Positions 11,673 through 23,078 of a stretch of 64,000 bases of DNA are shown here, in pieces. The notes beneath the pieces were generated by a model. That model made no database searches, was not told where the DNA came from, and was given only the letters and a program-made list of their open reading frames with translations. A program made the translations under genes and the position numbers. Each line of letters opens with the position of its first letter. Position 1 is the first letter of the stretch. Source of the DNA: Gigaspora margarita (taxonomy: Eukaryota > Glomeromycota > Glomeromycetes > Diversisporales > Gigasporaceae); NCBI GenBank assembly GCA_009809945.1, contig WTPW01000187.1, positions 228,973 through 292,972 of the forward strand, read 5' to 3'.

Positions 11673-13241
11673 TCACCTTGAGGCAAATCTAAATAAACAA
11701 ATATTATTATTTTTAACCAAAATAAAATAACAGAATTTTAATAAATTAATTAAAAAAATGCCTTTAATCGTCTCTAAAATTAATTTTGTACTAATAATTT
11801 TGCTAGTATACATTTCATCAGAATGCTTTGATATTGGCAATGATTTAATAACTTTATCTGCTTCTAAAAATTCATTGCTAACAAGCAAATCATTAATTTT
11901 ATTATTGTTTGAACTAGCTAACTTTACATGCCAATCTTTAATTTTATTATTGTTTGAATAGGCTATTTCTTCAAGCCAATATTTAATTTCATTATCATCT
12001 ATCTTATTACACAAATTTGTAAGTTTATCATTATCTGGATCAGCCATATTCTTAAGCAGATCTTTAAATTCACTATCGTCTGAGCTAGCTATCTTTTTAA
12101 GCCAAACTTTAATTTTATTACCATTTGATATAGCTATTTTATCGAGCCAAAAATTTATTGTTTCATAAACTTCATGAGCACTAGGCCGTTTTTGTGGATC
12201 AGAGTGCATGCATTTCTCAGCCAATTCAATATAACATTTAGGAGTTCTAGGTGCAAACTCTGGTCGCAATCCTTTGCAAATCTCTATTCCAAGTTTAGTC
12301 TCACTAAATTCAAGTTCATCAAAAGGCCTTTGTCCAGTTGAAATCTCTGACATAATAACTCCAAGACTATAAATATCAGCAGCTTTTGTAAACTTTTGAC
12401 CTAATAAGACTTCTGGAGCAACATAAGGCATGACCCCATAAATATCTCCTCCTGTAACATTTTCATCCTGTTTTATAGACAATCCTAGATCTGCAATATA
12501 TGATGCAATATCATCTTGCAAAATATTGCCACTATGAAAATCTGCATGAATGTATTTTGCAATATCGTGAATAAGATGTAACTCATATGAACTATCTTTA
12601 ATTATTTGCAATTTAGTCTGCCAGGTAATTTCGCTAAAATTTTTTCTTAAATATTTATAAAGACTTCCATTATTAGCATACTGAAATACCATCAAGTATT
12701 CTTTTGTTCCTGTATTTTGAGTTATGCCATATATTGCGAGCTTACTATAGCATGATTTACATGTCATAAGACGTTTGAACTAGAAGTTTAAACAACAAAT
12801 TAGTTCAAATAACTAATTATTAGATAAATTATTAAAACAATAAATTAACTTACTTCTTTTAAAAAATCATTATGATTTTCCTTAGAACTGGCCAACGTCT
12901 TGAGTGCAACAATGCTCGATGGTTCACGCGCTCTTTTGTAAATATCATTATCAACGGCCTTAATTTTATCAACTTTTCATATGCCATCCAACCAGATTGC
13001 TGAATATACAGAGCCAAATCCTCCTTTACCGATTTCTTTAACTTCTGATAATCTATCAAATGGAATCCATTCAATCGCTTCTTCATATTTCTAGGCTCTA
13101 AGTTGGAATGTTTTCATGCAATCATCAATATCCTTAGTTCTACTTGTCCATCTTGTTGCTATGTCAGGATCGCATGATAGTCACCATGCGAGTTGAGTGT
13201 TATATTCATTACAATGTGCACATTTTCCATATTTAGATTCT
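11673..13241 (-). pseudogene. Tyrosine-kinase-like (TKL) protein kinase, two exons, three in-frame stops in exon 1
   Basis: Exon 1 (13241-12854) encodes a Cys-containing segment (GKCAHCNEYNTQ), then IEWIPFDRLSEVKEIGKGGF with the Gly-rich loop GKGGFG, and the ATP-binding Lys in VALKTLAS. It is interrupted by TGA after LAW, TAG after LRA and TGA after WLDGI, yet its length stays in frame. A 74-bp GT-AG intron (12780-12853, phase 0) joins it to exon 2 (12779-11673), which is open. Exon 2 has the catalytic loop IHADFHSGNIL (HAD in place of HRD), DLG in place of DFG, the PYVAPE motif and QKRPSAHEVYE. After the kinase domain come irregular repeats of the type WLxKIAxSxxxKI and a tail EADKVIKSLPIS. 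This is the kinase type hugely expanded in Glomeromycotina; the substrate is unknown. It may be continuous with the Sel1 block upstream (see the array entry). Confidence 0.85.
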
Positions 13242-13315
13242 CTATATAATATATATAATTGATTTATTTTGCATCTGCGGTTTTAAATTTTAGTTCGAAT
13301 GTAAATGATTTTTAT

Positions 13316-16300
13316 ATTTACCGACTAAATTAATACGAATGAAATGAATTGTACATAATGGCAAATAAATATTCATGAATTGGTTTTGTGAATTTTTTTT
13401 GCTACTTTTATGTTTTAAATGTTCTTTATACTCACACGCTGAATGAATTGATTAATGTGAGTGAAATGAATTATACGTAATGGTAAAAGTATTTATGAAC
13501 TTGTTTTGTGAACTTGTTTTGCTGTTTTATGTAGTAAAATTATTAAATGTTTTTTATACTCACCTACTAAATTAATACGAATGAAATGAATTGTACGTAA
13601 TGGTAAATAAGTATTTATAATCTTGTTTTGTAAACTTGTTTTGCTGTTTTTATGTAGTAAAATTATCAAATGCTCTTTGTACTCACATGCTGAATGAAAT
13701 GATTAATGCGAATGAAATGAATTGTATGTTATGGTAAATAAATACTTATGATCTTGTTATGATTCTTGTTTTGTGAATTGTTTTGTGAACTTGTTTTGTG
13801 AACTTGTTTTTATGCAGTAAAATTATTAAATGTTCTTTATACTCACTCCCTAAATTAATGTGGATGAAATGATTAATGCGAATGAAATGAATTGTACATA
13901 ATGGTAAATAAGTATTTATGATCTTGTTTTGTGAATTTGCTTTGCTGTTTTTATGTAGTGAAATTATTAAATATTCTTTATACTCACATACTAAATTAAT
14001 GTGGATGAAATAATTAATGTGAATGAAATGAATTGTACATAATGGTAAATAAGTATTTATGATCTTGTTTTGTGAACTTGTTTTATGCAGTAAAATTATT
14101 AAATGTTCTTTATACTCACAAGCTGAATGAAATGATTAATGCGAATGAAAAGAATTGTACGTAATGGTAAATAAATATTTATAATCTTGTTTTGTAAACT
14201 GTTTTGCTTTTTATGTAGTAAAATTATTAAATGTTCTTTATACTCACCGACTAAATTAATGCGAATGAAATGAGTACGTAATGATAAATAAGTATTTATA
14301 ATCTTGTTTTGTGAACTTGTTTCTGTTTTATGCAGTAAATTATTAAATGTTCTTTATACTCACACGCTGAATGAAATGATTAATGCGAATGAAATGAATT
14401 GTACGTAATGGTAAATAAATATTTATGATCTTGTTTTGTGAACTTATTTTGCTGTTTTTTTTTGTAGTAAAGTTATTAAATGTTCTCTATACTCACCCAC
14501 TAAATTAATGCGAACCAATGAATTGTACGTAATGGTAAATAAGTACTTATGATCATGTTTTGTGAACTTGTTTTGTGAACTTGTTTTGCTGTTTTTATGC
14601 AGTAAAATTATTAAATGTTCTTTATACTCACGCACTAAATTAATGTGGATGAAATGATTAATGCAAATGAAATGATTTGTAGTAATGGTAAATAAGTATT
14701 TATGAACTTGTCTTGTGATCCTGTTTTGCTGTTCTTATGTAGTAAAATTATTAAATGTTCTTTATACTCACGTGCTGAATGAAATGATTAATGCGAATGA
14801 AATGAATTGTACGTAATGGTAAATAAGTAATTATGAACTTGTTTTGTGAACTTGTTTTGCTATTTTTATGTAGTAAAATTATTAAATGTTCTTTATACTC
14901 ACCGACTAAATAATGCGAATGAAATGAATTGTACGTAATGGTAAATAAGTATTTATGATCTTGTTTTGCTGTTTTTATGTACAGTGCGTACAACTTGACC
15001 CAACCAATCAAAATTTTTAGCGGCCAAATTCAGATTTTATTTTTTATATATATAAAGAGGCCAATTTGAAAATTTAACGAATATGTATATATAAAGTGGC
15101 CAAATTTAAATTTTTAATATATAAAGTGGCCAAATTTAAATTTTTAATATATATAAAGTGGCCAAATTTAAATTTTTAATATATAAAGTGGCCAAATTTA
15201 AATTTTTAATATATATAAAGTGGCCAAATCTAAATTTTAAGAGGCCAAATTTGCTTTTTTTATATATATTAAAGGTGGCCAAATTTCATCTTTACTTATA
15301 AAAATACTATAACTTCAACTTGCTATAACTTTTTTTATAAATAGATTTAACAAAAAATTAAGAACGTGGAAGTATTTAGCTTGATTTGATTTAACATTTT
15401 AAGATAGTATTTTTTTTTTACTATTTTTTAAAAAAGGATTAGCAATTTGAATTTCATCAATTTTATTGGTCGGGACTAGGTTGTACGCACTGTAGTAAAA
15501 TTATTAAATGTTCTTTATACTCACCCACTAAATTGATGTGGAGATGAAATGATTAAATCGAATGAAATGAATTGTACGTAATGGTAAATAAATGTTTATG
15601 TTCTTGTTTTATGATCTTATTTTGTTGTTTTTATGTAGTAAAATTATCAAATGTTCTTTATACTCACATACTAAATTAATGTGGATGAAATGATTAATGC
15701 GAATAAAATGAATTGTAAATAAGTATTTTGTTCTTGTCTTGTTACTGTTTTTATGCAGTAAAATCAAAGCTATTAAATGTTCCTTATACTCACGAGCTAA
15801 ATCAATGCGAATGAAATGATTTGCAGTAATGGTAAATAAGTATTTATGTTCTTGTTTTGTGAATTTGTTTGCTGCTTTTATGTAGTAAAATTATTAACTC
15901 ACTAGCTGAATGAAATGATTAACGCGAATGAAATAATTTGTACGTAATGGTAAATAAGTATTGATTGTCTTGTTTTGTGATCCTGTTTTGCTGTTCTTAT
16001 GTAGTAAAATTATTAAATGTTCTTTATACTCACCCACTAAATTGATGTGGATGAAATGATTAATGCGAATGAAATGAATTATACGTAATGGTAAATAAGT
16101 ATTTATGATCTTATTTTGTGAACTTGTTTTGCTGTTTTTATGTAGTAAAATTAGTAAATGTTCTTTATACTCACCAACTAAATTAATGCGAATTAAATGA
16201 ATTGTACATAATGGTAAATAAGTATTTATGATCTTGTTTTGTGAACTTGGTTTGCTGTTTTTATGTAACATTATTAAACGTTTTTTATACTAACCCACTA

Positions 16301-16848
16301 AATTAATGTGGATGAAATGATTAATGAGAATGAAATGAATTGTATAATGGTAAATAAGTATTTATTAACTTGTTTTGTGAACTTGTTTTGCTGTTTTTAT
16401 GTAAAATTATTAAATGTTCTTTATACTCACGTGCTGAATGAAATGATTAATGCGAATGAAATTAATTTTACTTAATGGTAAATAAATAGTTATGATTTTG
16501 TTTGAGAACTTGTTTTACTGTTTTTATGTAGTAAATTATTAAATGTTCTTTATACTCACAGGCTGTATGAAATAATTAATGCGAATGAAATGAATTGTTT
16601 TTATGTAGTAAAATTATTAAGTGTTCTTTATACTCACGAGCTGAATGAAATGATTAATGCGAATGAAATGAATCGTACGTAATTGTAAATAAGTATTTAT
16701 GAACTTATTTTGTGAATTTGTTTTGCTGTTTTTATGTAGTAAACTATTAAATGTTCTTTATACTTACGGGCTAAAATAACACAAACAATAAATACGTATT
16801 TATGAGCTTAAATTGCTGAAATAGATCAATAAATGTTCTTTATTCTTA
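13316..16848 (-). repeat. Tandem array of about 25 units (~130 bp) with AG-N3-GTGAGT splice-like junctions
   Basis: Units recur every 110-160 bp (typically about 130). On the minus strand each begins GTGAGTATAAAGAACATTTA and continues with an A-rich stretch containing ACATAAAAACAGCAAAACAAG. It ends in TTCATTTCATTCG...AG. Two end types exist, CGCATTAATTTAG and CATTTCATTCAG. In both, AG is followed by exactly three variable bases (TGG, TCG, GGA, TAT, CAC, CTT, CTC, CCC) and then the next GTGAGT (GTAAGT at 16763). One unit near 16290 has GTTAGT instead. The array is interrupted by a TA MITE at 14982-15492. The unit nearest the Sel1 exon (16845) starts at the exon's own GTAAGA donor. Array and splice-like motif are seen directly; any splicing role is inference. 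Confidence 0.85.
14982..15492. mobile_element. 511-bp TA MITE inserted in the tandem array
   Basis: The ends CAGTGCGTACAACTTGACCC and, at the right, GGTTGTACGCACTG are flanked by TA (14980-14981 and 15493-15494). The uninterrupted target, TTTTTATGTAGTAAAATT, is visible in neighbouring array units, so the insertion point and 2-bp duplication are certain. Inside (15040-15300) is a direct repeat of about 32 bp, ATATAAAGTGGCCAAATTTA, present about six times. Confidence 0.9.
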
Positions 16849-17284
16849 CTCCCTGATAAACCAATCTTTGAATTCGCCTAAATTTTTTTCCACGCCAATT
16901 CCATAATAGTAACAAATGGTAGTTTTCCGAATTCCCATAGAATTACCTGCCTCAGCAGACTTCAGATAATATGTAAACGCTTTATGCTTATCGATTTCGA
17001 CTCCAATTCCTAAATAATAACAAAATCCAACTTGATACAATCCGTTAGAATTATTCAAGTCAGCCGATTTTTGGTAATATGCGAATGCTTTTTTTTCATC
17101 CTTTTCAACACCTATTCCATATTCGTAACAATGACCAAGACAATTGATTCCTTCAATATGCCCCATATTAGCAGATTTTTCGAATTGAGCGAACGCTTTA
17201 TAATCATCCATTTCAACGTTAATTCCGTGAAAATAAAAATATCCTAATTCATATGTTTTATCAACACATGGACTTTGTAGTTAT
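16846..17284 (-). CDS. Sel1-repeat protein, exon block
   Basis: The open frame from the AG at 17285-17286 encodes consecutive Sel1-like (SLR) repeats of about 36 residues. The recognisable signature phrases are GYFYFHGINVEMDDYKAF, GHCYEYGIGVEKDEKKAF, GFCYYLGIGVEIDKHKAF and ICYYYGIGVEKN. Sel1 repeats form alpha-alpha superhelices used as protein-binding scaffolds; in this fungal group they often accompany kinase domains. It can start at ATG 17211 or be an internal exon. The frame stops at TAA 16846-16848, but the stop lies inside GGGAGTAAGAATAAAG, which fits a splice donor (GA|GTAAGA). The exon may therefore continue beyond the array into the kinase, whose exon begins in the matching phase. 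A decayed duplicate is at 20190-20418. Confidence 0.75.
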
Positions 17285-17286
17285 AA

Positions 17287-17605
17287 GCTAGTAATTTAAC
17301 GGTTGTAACTGATTAGGATAAATTCTAAATAAAAAGCATATTTTTAAGGATGTATAAATTTTACATTCACGATCTGTTATTTAACAGATATATAGTTGAA
17401 TAGAGGTAATTTGACAAAAAACATTAATTTTAATAAACATTATGCACATACCAAAAATTAATTGTGCAAAGTCTATTTATTTAGTTTATGCCGTATAAAT
17501 AAAATTAAATAAATATTATTGCTTACTCCCTATTGATTCAATGAATATATAATTAATTTAGAGAATGTAAATACGTATAACTTATAAAGCACAATAACTT
17601 TCTAT
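17287..17605. other. AT-rich spacer between Sel1 and SPRY-TPR genes
   Basis: About 320 bp with no open frame or repeat that I can place. It separates the 3' end of the SPRY-TPR gene from the Sel1 block on the same strand, so it must hold the first gene's 3' end and, if separate, the second gene's promoter. Confidence 0.4.
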
Positions 17606-19455
17606 TTACTTTTCAGTGATTTTTGCCAAAAGTTTTGATGCCCATTCATCATTTGTCTCAATTTTCAGTAATATGTTCACATCATTGAATGATTCTTTAT
17701 ATTTTTCCATGAGATAATAGGCTTCTGTTCGATATCTTAGTGCAAATTTGTTGTTTGGTTCAATATTAAGCAATTTTGTTTAGATCAATAACTGCTTCTT
17801 CATATCTTGCCATGATAAAATTAAATTTCACTCGAAATTTAAGAGCAGAATCTTGTTTGATTTTCAGCGAATTTTCTAAATCTTCAAGTGTATACGTATT
17901 CGTCGTATTACTGCACATATTAAATACCTCGATCCATTTTTTTTTCAATAATTTATCTACATCATCACTGGGTTCATTACCAAGCAATTTTGTTAGATCA
18001 ATAATTGCTTCCTTATATCTTTCCGTTAGATGATAGGCTTCTCCTCGATATCTTAGTGCAAATTTGCTGTTTTGTTCAATATCAAGCAATTTTGTCAGAT
18101 CAATAATTGCTTCCTTATATCTTTCCATTAGATAATAGGCTTCACCTCGATATCTTAATGCAAATTTGCTGTTTGGTTCAATATCAAGCAATTTTGTTAG
18201 ATCAATAATTGCATCTTCGTAACTTCCCATGATAAAATTAAAATTTCCCCGAAATTTAAGAGCAGTAATTTGATTGATTTTCAGCGAATTTTCTAAATCT
18301 TCAAGCGTACATGTATTCGTCGTATTGATGCACATATTAAATGCTTCGATAAACTTATTTTTCAATAATTCATCATCCATATCATCACTAGTTGTCTCTA
18401 TTTACAAAGAATTACAGTATTAAATTACCGATCAAACAAAAATACACTTATAACTATTCAGCATTACCTGCAAATTTAAATTTTCTGCTACCGAAATTTA
18501 CTTCTATAGATCCACCTTGTGACTTCAATCCAACACAAGGATATATGGTGCCTTTTAAATTTCGGAATGTAATACCTTGAAATTTATTTTGTAAAATATT
18601 AAACTATATACCGTGATAGGCATAAAATTAAACGGAAAAACTATAAAGTTTTGAAATAATTAATTACCTAGGTTTATACCATTTTTCGTATAGAATACAG
18701 TGTTATTTTTAAAATTTAAACAACACCCAATGGAATCGCCGGTAGAAAACCATGGTCCAGAATGACTGCCGCTTCTTGAGTGCCAATAGATGCCATATTT
18801 TCTATCACTGTAATAACCCCAGGAAACATCATCATCCTGTCCTATGAAAACCATGATTAAATATATGTTCAATATGACAAAAAAAACAAAATAAATTTTT
18901 AATTACCAGGCATACTATTTAAATTAGACTCTTTTTCACAAAATCCAATTCCAATCTCTCTTCTGAATAGAAAAATGTAAAGAACTATAACCAAAATTTT
19001 AACGAATTCATTTTATTTTATGAAAAATATATTTCAGCATACTCATAATTTTTTCCTTTGTCTATTATGTCAACTTCAAAATAAAACAGCTTGCATTGCG
19101 GAGGAATCGGATGATTTGCCCGTATTGTAACTTTTTCACCCTTTTTGTATGAACCTATATATTTAAAAAAAAATTGGATTAATTCCGAAATATTAAATCA
19201 TTTACCATGTAATCATATATAAATTGTCTCACTAGCGATGGGCAAATGCGTATGATTATGGACAAAATTTTTGATAATTTGTACTAGTTAGCCTGTATTA
19301 GCATAAAGCAGATAAAAATTTCATACGCATGAAATTTATTTGCCTATCATTAAGTCACACTAAATCCCACCTTCACAATTCACCCTAAGTCCACTCGAAT
19401 CTACGCTCAAATAAGAAGATTTATCATCGAGATTCCACGCAGTTGGTAAATCCAT
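17606..19455 (-). pseudogene. SPRY/B30.2-TPR fusion gene, six exons, one single-base frameshift
   Basis: Six exons are in perfect phase. Exon 1 is 19455-19371 (MDLPTAWNLDDKSSYLSVD). Exon 2 is 19154-19043 (VTIRANHPIPPQCKLFYFEV). Exon 3 is 18962-18907 (REIGIGFCEKESNLNSMP). Exon 4 is 18841-18668 (SWGYYSDRKYG, then GDSIGCCLNFKNNTVFYTKN). Exon 5 is 18575-18468 (ITFRNLKGTIYPCVGL). Exon 6 runs from 18397. Exons 1-5 form a SPRY domain, a protein-interaction fold. Exon 6 holds TPR units, including three nearly identical 34-residue copies with KFALRYRGEAYYLMERYKEA. Near 17780 one extra T (GTTT where the sister repeats have GTT) shifts the frame. The frame then continues through another TPR with ALRYRTEAYYLMEKYKES to a TAA at 17606-17608. 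Without the shift the gene would be intact, so sequencing error is possible. Intron 1 carries a small MITE (19229-19357). Confidence 0.8.
19229..19357. mobile_element. Short hAT-like MITE in intron 1 of the SPRY-TPR gene
   Basis: The ends TAGCGATGGGCAAATGCGTATG and, at the right, the complement CATACGCATG...TTTGCCTATCATTA form inverted repeats. The flanking 8-mers TGTCTCAC and AGTCACAC agree at six of eight positions, fitting an old 8-bp duplication. It lengthens the intron to 216 bp while the gene's other introns are 64-92 bp. Confidence 0.5.
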
Positions 19456-19883
19456 GAATTACGTTAAGTGTTGGGTGAATTATTTTTAATTGATGACTAA
19501 TTTTTATCTCTTATGAGAAATTTTTATTACGAATTAAAATTTTAGTGAGAGTTTTCTGATTTCAACAATGAGATAAATGCATTTAAAAGTTTAGGTAATA
19601 AAATTTTAGAATTCAACTTAGAAAGGTAAATTAAACAATAAAAGGGACTATCTATATATTGCAAAATTTTAATAAAGATTAGTTGTAATCTTAAAAATTT
19701 AATAGCGATAGTAACACGTTTTTAGTCTATCATTATTAATCTTTACGAATTTTTGTTTGTCAATATACTTGTAATTTTCATAATTGTACAATATTTCCTA
19801 AATTATTGACTTCAATAAGGCGAATAAGTGGCGTACATGCGTACTAGTGAATAAGTGTCATGCATGGCATATCTTATTGTGAG

Positions 19884-20112
19884 TAGGTAATGTTAAAAGT
19901 TCGGTCCGGTTCGACTCGACTCCAAAAGTCGAGTCATTATTAAAGTTCACTCGACTCGTATTGCACGTGCATCTTGTATATTAAATATTAGTGCATACTT
20001 TGCATGCGTACACATTTCTTTTCAGCACAATATTTAATATACAAGATGCACGTGCAATGTGAGTCGAGTTCCTGGAGTCGAGTCGAACCGGACTGAACTT
20101 TTAACATCCTTA
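19884..20112. mobile_element. 229-bp hAT-like MITE
   Basis: The inverted ends contain ATGTTAAAAGTTCGGTCCGG and its counterpart CCGGACTGAACTTTTAACAT. Inside, ACTCGACTCGTATTGCACGTG pairs with CACGTGCAATGTGAGTCGAG. Flanking 8-mers ATTGTGAG (19876-19883) and ATTGTAAG (20113-20120) match at seven of eight positions. Confidence 0.75.
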
Positions 20113-20189
20113 ATTGTAAGAAACCCCGTTAATCATAGTAAGATATGTTTTATCTAGCATTAGATCATGTTTATTTAGCGTTAGATCAT

Positions 20190-20418
20190 GCTTGTAAACG
20201 CCTTATGCTTATCGATTTCGGACCCAATTCCTAAATATATAACAATATCCAACCTAGGTGCATTCCGTTTGGATTATTCATATCTGCCGATTTTTGGTAA
20301 TATGTGTTTTTTTTTCATTCTTTTCAACTCCTATTCCATATTCGTAACAATATCCAAGCAAATAATTTCCGGTTGAATCATTCGTACCAATAATTTTTGT
20401 AATTTCTTCGTTTTCCAT
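20190..20418 (-). pseudogene. Sel1-repeat gene fragment
   Basis: Minus strand from ATG 20418: MENEEITKIIGTND, then LLGYCYEYGIGVEKNEKK. A frame change is then needed to read the Sel1 phrases that parallel 16976-17100 nearly base for base (CTTATCGATTTCGGACCCAATTC against CTTATCGATTTCGACTCCAATTC). The block coding AFAYYQ has lost bases. It is a truncated duplicate of the nearby Sel1 exon with its own apparent start codon. Non-functional as it stands. Confidence 0.7.
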
Positions 20419-20419
20419 T

Positions 20420-22930
20420 TGTATTTAAAAATGTTTGAATATCACAATTTACTGATACATCCTAAATTATACCGGCTAGTTCTGCACGTATTCAGCCTAT
20501 TTGCATTGAAGATGTTATTGGAAACTACGGTGCATAATTTGCAATAAATAAATATGCTGCATATTATTAAATCTGTATGATAGTACGGTACATGTAAACT
20601 AGGAAAATGCATAGCATTATGAGTCCGGAGCGTATCATATGATGGTCATCTCATTGCACAAACGCGTGAATGTGCATATTTTGCTACAAATTTGAACACG
20701 CGTGCGGACAGACATGAATTTCCAAAATTGTTTTTGATGCAATAGCTTAAATAAAGATAAAAGGTGAATAAAAAATGTAACATTTGATGCATCAAAAAAC
20801 GTAACTTATCTATCACCTTGCGTAAATTTTAAAAATCCTTCGCCCGGACAATAAATCCACCAACCAATATAAGACAAAATTGCAATAATCAATTTTTACT
20901 AATCTGATTGTCGAAAATATCACCAAAATCAAAATCTACTAGTCAATAAAACAAAATATACCTATAATACGTTTTTATTGTGCTTTTTAGATTTTCTAAG
21001 TTTTGTATACAAAATTTTTTATTCAAAATTTCTTTTAAGTTAGAAGTATTTGGGTTAGGTTTAGAGTTTGGAAAGGTTTTGAAAGCATAGAACATTTTTA
21101 TCCAAGATACCATGCATTAATTAGTAATAAAAGTAATACTAAAACTAAAAACCTCTTTTCCTAATTTTACTTATTTCATGTGCATATATATATTTTTTAT
21201 TCATTCATTTTTTAATTCAAAGTAAGAAAAAAAAAACACAAAAAAAAATAATATAAATTTAATGTATGTACGCATATATATATATACTAAGATTCTTGTC
21301 ATTTCTACTTTTAATTCCAAATTTACAAAATTATTTTACTAGAAGAACTATAATTTAATCTTCAATAATTTTAGATAAAGCGCTAAATTTGAAAAGTAAA
21401 TTATATTTTTTAAGTTCAATTTAAATATAATTTATAAATTTTTAATTTTTTTATTTATAGTTTATTTTACCAATCTTTTAATAATAATAAAAACAAACAG
21501 GTCTTTATTAAAATATTTAATTTATTGTAATAAATGCAATATTTTAAGAGATCGCACAACAGAACACATAAGTTTTAGTCAAAGTAAGATAAAAAAATCT
21601 TTGCAACTGCAAGGAATTGACTTTTAGTATACATAGATTCAATAAAATTTTCAGCCAATTTGGATCAATATTTTTGAGAAATTTTGCTTAAATATATACA
21701 TAAAAAAGAAATAATAATTTATTGAATCTTTTTAAGTTTTATCATTTGGAACCTATAATCCTATCGGCAAATGCAATGTTTTATTTTATTAGTTTTACGT
21801 TTGTTAGAATTGAAAATCCAGGTTACAACCCCATTGAATAAATTTTTGTGAATAAATGATTTAAAGACATATCAGCGGATTTACGAACTCAGTTATAATT
21901 CCAGTCAAAATTGTGCCAAATTTTAAATTATTTAATTCCAGATCTGGTCAAATGATCAATAATTTAACTGGAATTATAACTGATGAGTTACCATATTTAT
22001 TAGACTATGCAATATATATAATCGGAAGGAATATAATGCATAACTAATATTTATCTAAGCATCTTGTAAGTTTTTTTAAAGGGAAAATTACATATAGGGG
22101 CTCGAAAATGAAAATAATTACATATAAGGACCCAAAATTAAAATAATTAAAAATAAGGGCCAAAATTTGAAAATTTTACAGTCCAGGGGCCCAAATTTAT
22201 TGTAATTAATTAAGTGCAAATTTAACATTTATAATTATATAAATGTAACTTTCTAAACGTGTTACTTTTTATTTAGTATTGCATTTATTCTCTTAGCATC
22301 TTATAATTTAACTTTCTCTATGAATACAAATGAGTTTTTGGATTCTAAATATCTTTGATTAACGCATAGTAGAATTCACAAAATATGACTCACGTTTCAT
22401 AACTAATTTTGGCAGAATAAACTTATTAGTTTAGAACTGAAAGAGCATTACAATATTGATAAAATATCATGCTTATTTAATTATTTTCACTTTGGAGCCT
22501 TTTAATCGATTAACTAAATCAAAGTTTTTTTTCGCAATAATTACATTTTTGGCGAGGTGTTGTTCGACCATTTGTCAGGCTCAACAACTTTTGTAAGGTT
22601 TAAACTAATTTCTTTTGAAGGGGTTTTTCATGAACATGATAAACCGGATCATAGTTACGTTATAAAGTATTAAACCATTTTTTAACAGAAATAATCATGT
22701 TTAAGATCGTTAGTCCATCATAAAGTCTAAAATAGCTATATACAAAAGAATAATATTCCTTTACGGGGGGGGGTTTTGATTTTAACCTAGAGTACACTAG
22801 GACGCCGATGGCGAAATCCCTTATGTTTTAATTGAAAGCCAAATAAATTTTGAGAGAAATAAAGACTTCTTATTGGTTACTTTTACCTTAGATATTTTAT
22901 TTAGAAGCTAAATCAATTTGAAATACTTTA
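20420..22930. other. AT-rich intergenic stretch
   Basis: No gene is recognised. Two small structures stand out. An inverted pair TCAGTTATAATTCCAGT...ACTGGAATTATAACTGA (about 21891-21985) looks like a short MITE. A set of imperfect direct repeats around AATTACATATAAGGACCC lies at 22080-22200. The rest is undistinguished. Confidence 0.4.
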
Positions 22931-23078
22931 TTATATTTGATAGTTTCTTATACTCTGTGTTTTTTTTTTTGTATCAAGTCTATTATATTGAATATATATA
23001 TTATTTCAATAAATAAGGGATTTTATTCTCATAGAGAGAATGCATATTCAATAACAATAATTTTATTCAGTTGCAACA

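Noticed and set aside
11673..13241. Alternative genetic code (TGA read as an amino acid) to explain kinase stops
   Set aside because: TAG and TAA also interrupt genes in the window and frameshifts are common, so decay or error is simpler.
14444..16271. Open frames of 63-125 residues on the minus strand within the array (HLIILLHKNSKT repeats)
   Set aside because: They are by-products of the repeated unit; the frame changes from unit to unit and stops are frequent.
13316..16848. CRISPR-like array
   Set aside because: Units of ~130 bp are repeated over their whole length with gradual divergence; there is no short-repeat/unique-spacer pattern, and the context is eukaryotic.
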